Part shown: positions 57,937 through 64,000 of the stretch, one piece after another | Numbering within the stretch: the stretch's first letter is position 1 | Layout of the letters: every line of letters starts with the position of its first letter | Program-made: the position numbers and the translations under genes | NCBI GenBank assembly: GCA_017469885.1 | Contig: JAFUFO010000010.1 | Coordinates: 1 to 64,000 of the forward strand | Reading direction: 5' to 3' | Source: Solobacterium sp. | GTDB lineage: Bacteria > Bacillota_I > Bacilli_A > Erysipelotrichales > Erysipelotrichaceae | DNA: 64,000 nt | Notes under the pieces: model-generated | The model's input: the letters and a program-made list of their open reading frames with translations, nothing else | Told to the model about the DNA's origin: nothing | The model's database searches: none

Positions 57937-58959
57937 ATGAGTGAAATTATTAAAAATACACACGAACCTGTTCTCGGCGACGGATATTCCAAAGAGGATT
58001 TTGTCTTCGTCCAGCAGGGCGAACGGCTGAATGATAAAGCATACAAGGCGACCTCATACTGGAGGGATGTCTGGAGTCACTTCTCCAAGAACCGCGGTGC
58101 GCTCGTTGGCTTTGTCATTATTCTGATTATTATTATCTTTGCAATTATCGGTCCGATGATCTCCGGACACTCATATGACACGATCATCATTGAACACCAG
58201 AGCCTTCCGCCGAAAATCCCCGGAATCTTCGGCGGCGTGGAACGCGGTATTGATGTATATGCGCAGAAGGGCGTTACCGATGTCAATTACTGGTTCGGCA
58301 CTGATTACAACGGCCGCGACCTGTTCACCCGTGTATGGCAGGGAACCCGTATTTCTCTGCTCGTTGCCTTCGTAGCGGTTATTATCGACATCGCGATCGG
58401 TATGTCCTACGGTCTGATCTCCGGCTACTTCGGCGGAAAGGTCGATATGGTCATGCAGCGGTTTGCCGAAATTCTCAACGGTATCCCGACACTCGTTATC
58501 GTTACACTGCTCGGTCTTGTGCTTCCGTCCGGTATCTGGTCGATCATCTTTGCACTGATGATCACCGGCTGGATCGGTATGGCACGAATTTCCCGTGCTG
58601 AAGTGCTCAAACTCAAGGAAAGTGAATACATTCTTGCGTCCAAGACACTCGGCGCTAAGGATTTCGCCATTATCTTCAAGGATATTCTTCCGAATATCTT
58701 CGGACAGCTTGTCATTATGGCGATGTTCTCGATTCCGAACGCGATCTTTACCGAAGCATTCCTGAGCTTCGTCGGTCTTGGTATTCAGCCGCCGCAGGCT
58801 TCGCTCGGTTCACTTATTTCCGATGGATATAAGTCACTGACCATCCATCCATATCAGATTGCGACTCCGGTTATCGTGCTTGCGCTTCTGATGCTCAGTT
58901 TCAACCTGTTTGCGGACGGTCTGCGTGATGCGTTTGACCCGAGCATGAAACAGATGTAA
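57937..58959 (+). CDS. oppC: Oligopeptide ABC transporter permease OppC
   Basis: A 340-residue partner of OppB. An N-terminal cytoplasmic segment with SYWRDVWSHFSKNRGALVGF precedes the first helix; the GTDYNGRDLFTRVWQGTRISL block and EAA loop EYILASKTLGAKDFAIIFKDILPNIFGQLV are family hallmarks, as is ADGLRDAFDP at the end. The ATG at 57937 follows AAAGGAAG; longer in-frame starts overlap oppB. Confidence 0.95.
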   Translation: MSEIIKNTHEPVLGDGYSKEDFVFVQQGERLNDKAYKATSYWRDVWSHFSKNRGALVGFVIILIIIIFAIIGPMISGHSYDTIIIEHQSLPPKIPGIFGGVERGIDVYAQKGVTDVNYWFGTDYNGRDLFTRVWQGTRISLLVAFVAVIIDIAIGMSYGLISGYFGGKVDMVMQRFAEILNGIPTLVIVTLLGLVLPSGIWSIIFALMITGWIGMARISRAEVLKLKESEYILASKTLGAKDFAIIFKDILPNIFGQLVIMAMFSIPNAIFTEAFLSFVGLGIQPPQASLGSLISDGYKSLTIHPYQIATPVIVLALLMLSFNLFADGLRDAFDPSMKQM

Positions 58960-58972
58960 AGGAGGAACAGTT

Positions 58973-60064
58973 ATGCCGACACCTAAAGACTTAAATGACC
59001 GCGTACTGTCGATCCGTGACCTGAACATCAGTTTTGATACCGCAAGCGGTACTGTACATGCGATCCGCGGTGTCCGTATGGACCTGTTCCGCGGTGAAAC
59101 CATTGCGATCGTCGGTGAGTCCGGTTCCGGTAAATCCGTAACGGTCAAGACGATCATGGGAATTCTGGCGAACAACGGTCATATTGACAGCGGTTCAATC
59201 AACTACACATTTATCAATGAAAAAGGGGAAAAGGAAACCGTCGATATGACGCGCCTTTCCCAGAAAGAAATCCGCTACCGTTTCTGCGGCAAGCACATTG
59301 CCATGGTATTCCAGGATCCGATGACCTCGCTCGATCCGACCATGACGATCGGAAAGCAGATCATGGAAGGCATGATCCTGCATCTGAAGCTTTCCAAGGC
59401 GGAAGCAAAAAAACGGGCGATCGATCTTCTTGCAAAAGTAGGAATTGAAAATCCGGAAAAGCGGTTCAAGCAGTATCCGCATGAACTCTCCGGCGGTATG
59501 CGGCAGCGTGTTGTCATCGCGATTGCGCTTGCCTGTGAACCAGATATTCTGATCTGTGATGAACCGACCACCGCACTTGATGTTACGATTCAGGCGAAGA
59601 TCCTCGAGCTGATCAAGGAAATCCAGGCGGAATCAAACTTTGCGGTTATCTACATCACACACGACCTTGGCGTTGTCGCGAAGGTTGCGGACTATGTGGA
59701 TGTCATGTATGCAGGAAGAATCATCGAAAAGGGAAACATCGACGAAATCTTCTATGATCCGCGTCATCCGTATACCTGGGGTCTGCTTGCGTCCATGCCG
59801 GATACCGATACCAATTCCAAGCGTCTCTTTGCGATTCCGGGAACTCCTCCGAATCTTCTGGAGAAGGTTACCGGCGACGCGTTTGCGCCGCGTAATCCGT
59901 TTGCGCTGAAGATCGATTATGAAGCAGAACCTCCGATGTATGATGTCGGCGGTCAGCATCGTGTGGCTTCCTGGCTCTGTGATCCGCGTGCACCGCATGT
60001 TGCGATGCCGGAACAGCTCCGGGAGCGCATGGAGAAGATGCGGAAGGAGGGCATTCTTGAATGA
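58973..60064 (+). CDS. oppD: Oligopeptide ABC transporter ATPase OppD
   Basis: A 363-residue ATPase. Walker [12 protein letters not shown]-loop MVFQDPMTSLDPTMTIG, signature LSGGMRQRVVIAIAL, Walker B ILICDEPTTALDV, H-loop YITHDL. The C-terminal OppD/F domain holds a candidate Fe-S cysteine segment (SWLCDPRAPHVAMPEQL) around residue 343, although the canonical C-x5-C pattern is not complete. The SD AAAGGAGG is strong. It overlaps oppF by ATGA. Confidence 0.95.
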   Translation: MPTPKDLNDRVLSIRDLNISFDTASGTVHAIRGVRMDLFRGETIAIVGESGSGKSVTVKTIMGILANNGHIDSGSINYTFINEKGEKETVDMTRLSQKEIRYRFCGKHIAMVFQDPMTSLDPTMTIGKQIMEGMILHLKLSKAEAKKRAIDLLAKVGIENPEKRFKQYPHELSGGMRQRVVIAIALACEPDILICDEPTTALDVTIQAKILELIKEIQAESNFAVIYITHDLGVVAKVADYVDVMYAGRIIEKGNIDEIFYDPRHPYTWGLLASMPDTDTNSKRLFAIPGTPPNLLEKVTGDAFAPRNPFALKIDYEAEPPMYDVGGQHRVASWLCDPRAPHVAMPEQLRERMEKMRKEGILE

Positions 60065-61011
60065 CAGTGATTGATAAGAATACAGCTCCGCTGCTTCATG
60101 TGGAAGGCCTTAAGCAGTATTTCCGGATCAGTTCTTCCTATACCACAAAGGCGGTAGACGGAATCAGTTTTGATATCTGGCCCGGCGAAACATATGGTCT
60201 TGTCGGTGAGTCCGGTTCCGGTAAATCGACGACCGGACGTGCCATTATCCGTCTTTATGACCCGACCGGCGGAAAGATCATCTTTGACGGACATGATATC
60301 AGCGGAAAGATGTCCAGAGAAGATGAGCGTTACCTAAGAACCAATATGCAGATGATCTTTCAGGATCCGATGGCTTGTCTGAATCCCCGTAAAAAGGTTA
60401 AGGAAATCATCGCTCAGGGACTTGAGATCCATCATCTGTACAGCTCCCAGAAGGAACTGGAAGATAAGGTTTATGCCATTATCGATAAAGTCGGACTCTC
60501 CCGTGAACATGCGACACGTTATCCGCATCAGTTTTCCGGCGGACAGCGTCAGCGTATCGGAATTGCCCGTGCGCTTGTCATGAATCCGAAGCTTGTCATC
60601 GCGGATGAAGCGATTTCCGCGCTTGATGTCTCCATTCAGGCGCAGGTCGTAAACCTGATGAAGGACCTGCAGGATGAACTCGGTACCACGTACCTGTTCA
60701 TTGCGCATGATCTTTCGATGGTCAAATACATCAGTGACCGCATCGGCGTCATGCATCTGGGACACATCGTGGAAACGGGAACCACGGATGAAATCTTTGA
60801 AAACCCGATTCACCCGTATACCCGTTCACTTCTGAGCGCTATTCCGCGGCCGAATCCCCGGATCGAGAAGAAGCGTGTCGCAGTGGAATATGACAAGGAA
60901 AAGGAAGGCGTGGATTACACTGCCGGTCATATTCATCAGCTTACTGACACACACAGCGTTCTTGCGACCGACGAGGAATTTGCAATCTGGTCCAGGAATC
61001 ACAGTTATTAA
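60061..61011 (+). CDS. oppF: Oligopeptide ABC transporter ATPase OppF
   Basis: A 316-residue ATPase heterodimerising with OppD. Walker [14 protein letters not shown]-loop [16 protein letters not shown], signature [15 protein letters not shown], Walker [16 protein letters not shown]-loop FIAHDL, and the C-terminal [18 protein letters not shown] block. It completes the opp operon and is followed by a terminator. Confidence 0.95.
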   Translation: MTVIDKNTAPLLHVEGLKQYFRISSSYTTKAVDGISFDIWPGETYGLVGESGSGKSTTGRAIIRLYDPTGGKIIFDGHDISGKMSREDERYLRTNMQMIFQDPMACLNPRKKVKEIIAQGLEIHHLYSSQKELEDKVYAIIDKVGLSREHATRYPHQFSGGQRQRIGIARALVMNPKLVIADEAISALDVSIQAQVVNLMKDLQDELGTTYLFIAHDLSMVKYISDRIGVMHLGHIVETGTTDEIFENPIHPYTRSLLSAIPRPNPRIEKKRVAVEYDKEKEGVDYTAGHIHQLTDTHSVLATDEEFAIWSRNHSY

Positions 61012-61018
61012 TTCTTCG

Positions 61019-61044
61019 AAAGGGATCTCAAAGATCCCTTTTTG
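61019..61044 (+). terminator. opp operon terminator
   Basis: Perfect 10-bp stem AAAGGGATCT/AGATCCCTTT with CAA loop and T5. Confidence 0.93.
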
Positions 61045-61113
61045 CGAGATTTCAAGGCGGAAAACATGTAGAATGATACCGCTGAACAATATTAAAGAAA
61101 GGTAGTTAACAAT

Positions 61114-62325
61114 ATGTCGCAATTCTTTCCGTTTCGGGCGCTCCGTCCGGCTAAGGGGAAGGCAGGCAGCACCGCATGTCTTCCATATGATGTTCTGTCA
61201 GAGACACAGGCAAGAAAACTGGCAGTAAATCCGTCTTCTTTTATCCATGTCATTAAATCCGAAGCTGATCTTCCCGAAGGAACAGATCTCTACAGCGATA
61301 TCGTTTATCAGACGGCCGCCGCGAATCTTGCAAAGATGGAACAGGACGGGATCCTCTGTGAAGCGGAAGCGCCGGAATATTACATCTATCGTGAGATCAG
61401 CGCGGATCATGCGCAGACCGGGGTTGTCGGAACCGTTTCGTGCCGGGAATATGAAGCCGGAATTATCAAGCGTCATGAACTGACGGTCGCAGAGAAGGAA
61501 GACGACCGCACCAGGCATATCCTTACCTGCATGGCGCAGACCGGACTTGTTTTTCTGACATTCCCGAAGAATGAGAGTTTAGGCAGATGCATTGCCGAAG
61601 TCACCGCACAGGAACCGGATGAGAATTTCTTACAGAATGAGGTAAGACATCAGGTCTGGGCTGTTCGTGACGCTGAGATGATCCGTCGGATCGGAGAGTG
61701 TTTCCGTGAGATTCCGTCCCTGTATATCGCAGACGGACATCACCGTGCCGCATCCTCATGCCGTGCCGCTGAAAAACTGGGCGCGGATGATTCGAAGGAA
61801 GCAGGGCGCTTCATGGCATGTGCATTCCCGGCAGAAGATCTTTCACTGCTTGGATATCATCGTTATGTTAAGGATCTCAACGGCATGGATGAAACAGCAT
61901 TCATGGCCCGTGTGAAAGAGGTATTTGAAGTTCGTGAAGGCGGAGATACCGTGCGTCCGGATGCACCGCATGAAATCATCATGCGGCTTGGCAATACAAA
62001 CTATATCCTGACCCCGCACAGTGACTGTTATGATGCTTCTGACAGTATCAGCCGGCTGGACGTCTCCATCCTGCAGGAAAACCTGCTTGCACCGGTACTT
62101 GGAATCGATGATCCGCGCCGCAACAAACGTATCTCCTTTATCGGCGGAATGGATGCCGCAGAACAGATCTGTGCACTCACTGCTGAAGGAGGCGTTGGAT
62201 TTGTCCTTTATCCCACCAGTATTCAGGATCTGATTGCGGTTGCGGATGACCGGAGAATCATGCCGCCGAAGTCCACCTGGTTTGAACCGAAACTGCTCAG
62301 CGGTCTGTTCATTCATAAGCTGTAA
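61114..62325 (+). CDS. DUF1015-family protein
   Basis: 403 residues, full family length. Conserved blocks are FPFRALRP at the start, PYDVLSETQARKLAVNPSSFIHVIK, GIIKRHELTVAEKEDDR, YIADGHHRAASS and the HPTS-like FVLYPTSIQDLIAVADDRRIMPPKSTWFEPKLLSGLFIH end. The biochemical function is not established; DGHHR resembles a metal or nucleotide-phosphate site. Soluble. The SD is AAAGG. Flanked by terminators, so it is monocistronic. Confidence 0.9.
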   Translation: MSQFFPFRALRPAKGKAGSTACLPYDVLSETQARKLAVNPSSFIHVIKSEADLPEGTDLYSDIVYQTAAANLAKMEQDGILCEAEAPEYYIYREISADHAQTGVVGTVSCREYEAGIIKRHELTVAEKEDDRTRHILTCMAQTGLVFLTFPKNESLGRCIAEVTAQEPDENFLQNEVRHQVWAVRDAEMIRRIGECFREIPSLYIADGHHRAASSCRAAEKLGADDSKEAGRFMACAFPAEDLSLLGYHRYVKDLNGMDETAFMARVKEVFEVREGGDTVRPDAPHEIIMRLGNTNYILTPHSDCYDASDSISRLDVSILQENLLAPVLGIDDPRRNKRISFIGGMDAAEQICALTAEGGVGFVLYPTSIQDLIAVADDRRIMPPKSTWFEPKLLSGLFIHKL

Positions 62326-62332
62326 ATAAAAA

Positions 62333-62355
62333 CTGTCCGCAAGAGTTACGGACAG
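62333..62355 (-). terminator. Hairpin reading as a leftward terminator
   Basis: CTGTCCG/CGGACAG with a 9-nt loop. Only the minus strand continues into T5. On the plus strand it could still end DUF1015 mRNA weakly. From 62356 to 62603 no convincing gene is visible. Confidence 0.45.
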
Positions 62356-62603
62356 CAGAGGGGCAGGCCATTTTCCGATACAGAATCTGCGTCTTCTGCA
62401 CAGGATTCTGACCTGATATTATTTAACACCAGCAAAAGCCATAAAAAAGACATAGTATACCCCCGATAAACTGCGCATTCGTGCAGGTATTCATGCCAAC
62501 AGGAATCATTTGGTGTGTTAAGACCTCATTGTTAGCGGATATTATTCTATTTTTTCGCCGGACTGATAAAATAAGAGTTGTATCTTGCAGGAGAATAAAC
62601 GGC

Positions 62604-64000
62604 ATGGGAGATCTTTATAAATGTAAAAAATGCGGTCAGCTCTGCTATGGGGCATCGGTATCTGAAGTAGACGGAAACCTCGCATCAGAGATTTTGACCA
62701 CCATCGCAAACGATGGGTTTATTGAAGCGCCGGATTCGATCCCATTTCTGGATTCGGATTTTTCACAGTTCCTGCAGAAGCATGTCGGCATCGCAGCCAT
62801 ACGTTACGAGGCGACTCCTTCATTTCCGAATGTGATCTCCAATATGCGCCGTGACAAGGTTGTCATCGGAACGAAGAAGATTGAGGACGGGTATGTATGT
62901 CTGAGCTGTCCGATCTGTCAGTCTCAGGAGTTTTTCTCCCGGATCGGTTCACTGCCGACCACATTTGCGGACGGCAAATGGGATAATTATGTAGACAGCG
63001 ATCATACCTGGTATCTGCTCAGTGACGGCAACCGCGGGCTGGGGTCCTTTACGGAACTCGAACGCAGGGAACTGACAACCTATATTCTTCAGGAAGACCG
63101 GGAAGATGCGCAGCAGATCTATGATGACATCATCAAGGAAGGGTATGACTCTGTGATCAAATCCAAAGGCGGGTTTGCCCAGACCAAGGATGTTGATCTG
63201 ACACAGTACTTCCGGACATTGATGAACGTAAAGACGGACATTCAGATCATGGAAACCCGCCTGTTTGATCTTGTGCTCAATCAGCTTCCGGCAGAACGTG
63301 AGTATATCAACTCAACGTGCCGTTCGGAAGAGACCATTGTCAGTGAAATCGATAAGGAAAAACATCAGATTTCTGAACAATCCGAGCGGCTCCGCAAAGA
63401 ACTGGAATTCCATATCCGGGAAGACTGGCGGGAGGCAAACGGTATATCTGTTCCGCAGGAACCGATCAAACCTGTGATTGAAGCACCCGTTGAACCGGAG
63501 TACCGGCAGGCAGGACTGTTCAACCGGAAAGAAGTCACCCAGCAGAATGATGCGCTGCGTGCCGAATATGCGGCCAAAGTGCAGGAATATAACGGAATCC
63601 TGCGCAGTTATGAAGAATCCATGGACGCATACAAAACGGCCAGGGAAGAATACGAGCGCAGACAGAAAGAAATCTTTGAACAGGAGAAGACAGCCTGGGA
63701 GACAGATTCGGAAAATGTAGAAAAACAGAAGAAGCTGGATGAACTGACTGCGCGTGACGGTGAACTTGATGAAATGCTGAAGAACCCGATGGAGTATGCG
63801 CAGAAAATGCTGGAGAACTCCGGACCGGCAAAAGTGAAGCGGCTGTATGAAGCGGAAATTCAGCGTAATGCAAAGATGCTGCGGAAGGGATATCAGACAG
63901 AGTCTGACCTCCAGAATGTGCTCTTTGTTTTCCCGAAATACCTCGATATCCTTGCGGTTTCAAAGATTTATGAATACCTGGTAACCGGCCGTGTCACCTC
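62604..64000 (+). CDS. Zinc-ribbon/coiled-coil protein of unknown function (3' end outside window)
   Basis: At least 465 residues, open to the window end. The ATG follows GCAGGAGA. The N-terminus has a CxxC zinc knuckle (YKCKKCGQLCYG, C7/C10 with C14) and a second cysteine cluster (YVCLSCPICQSQEFF, about 96-102), so one or two zinc ribbons. A mixed alpha/beta part follows, then a Pro-rich hinge (VPQEPIKPVIEAPVEPEYRQ) and a coiled coil of over 100 residues rich in Glu, Lys and Gln. No membrane helix is seen so far. The family is not recognised. Confidence 0.8.
   Translation, partial: MGDLYKCKKCGQLCYGASVSEVDGNLASEILTTIANDGFIEAPDSIPFLDSDFSQFLQKHVGIAAIRYEATPSFPNVISNMRRDKVVIGTKKIEDGYVCLSCPICQSQEFFSRIGSLPTTFADGKWDNYVDSDHTWYLLSDGNRGLGSFTELERRELTTYILQEDREDAQQIYDDIIKEGYDSVIKSKGGFAQTKDVDLTQYFRTLMNVKTDIQIMETRLFDLVLNQLPAEREYINSTCRSEETIVSEIDKEKHQISEQSERLRKELEFHIREDWREANGISVPQEPIKPVIEAPVEPEYRQAGLFNRKEVTQQNDALRAEYAAKVQEYNGILRSYEESMDAYKTAREEYERRQKEIFEQEKTAWETDSENVEKQKKLDELTARDGELDEMLKNPMEYAQKMLENSGPAKVKRLYEAEIQRNAKMLRKGYQTESDLQNVLFVFPKYLDILAVSKIYEYLVTGRVT

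Noticed and set aside
62423-62605. A 60-codon leftward frame in the gap before the last gene
   Set aside because: No SD, odd Cys-rich composition and no family; considered only as a possible small-RNA region.

Overview
The window is a chromosomal segment of a moderate-GC Bacillota (Firmicutes) bacterium. Gene order (recU-ponA / gpsB-rnpB, pgsA-recA-rny-ymdB, ffh-rpsP-khpA-rimM-trmD), a B-type RNase P RNA, an RNase J paralogue, cdaA-cdaR and a CntK-like racemase suggest a member of, or near, the Erysipelotrichia. That placement is inference from gene content, not a phylogeny. It is mostly core genome, with one ISL3-type insertion sequence and several transport operons.

Layout. 1-5.0 kb: start of a leftward gene at the edge, then a leftward catabolic operon (TRAP transporter dctPQM plus HpcH/HpaI aldolase) divergent from a GntR/FCD regulator; the intergenic region carries two perfect TTGTATACAA-core operators and a perfect cre match. 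5.0-6.9 kb: ISL3-family IS with clustered GGGGGAC boxes at both ends. 7-12.9 kb: class A PBP and RecU (leftward), then gpsB, rnpB, pgsA and recA. 13-25 kb: rny, ymdB, ferredoxin, miaB, an RNase J-like protein that has lost catalytic ligands, ftsK, a small Cys-rich membrane protein and a YfmF/YfmH-type M16 pair. 25-31 kb: short SSB, ffh, a PTS EIIA, rpsP, khpA, rimM, trmD, an unknown protein and a GNAT. 31-42.4 kb: ABC exporter, PD-(D/E)XK-like protein, cdaA (with a long extra C-terminus) and cdaR, a two-component system, alpha/beta hydrolase, membrane-anchored MurF-like ligase and a glycosylasparaginase-type Ntn hydrolase.

42.5-45.7 kb: polar amino-acid ABC operon whose binding protein reads as circularly permuted, ending in a CntK-like racemase. 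45.7-46.1 kb: leftward Ser-Asp-Gly tRNA cluster. 46.2-55 kb: peroxide-defence pair bcp-yaaA, GNAT, deoD and ddl (leftward), patatin, dUTPase, methionine aminopeptidase, an unknown protein and a CBS/DRTGG pyrophosphatase. 55-61 kb: complete oppABCDF peptide importer. 61-64 kb: DUF1015 protein and a zinc-ribbon/coiled-coil protein cut by the window end.

The most unusual items are the permuted binding protein with its racemase partner (both solute-transport operons also have CodY-like boxes), the catalytically degenerate RNase J, the roughly 270-residue C-terminal extension on the c-di-AMP synthase, and the membrane-fused MurF-like ligase next to an Ntn hydrolase. No CRISPR array, prophage, plasmid origin or recognisable riboswitch was seen.
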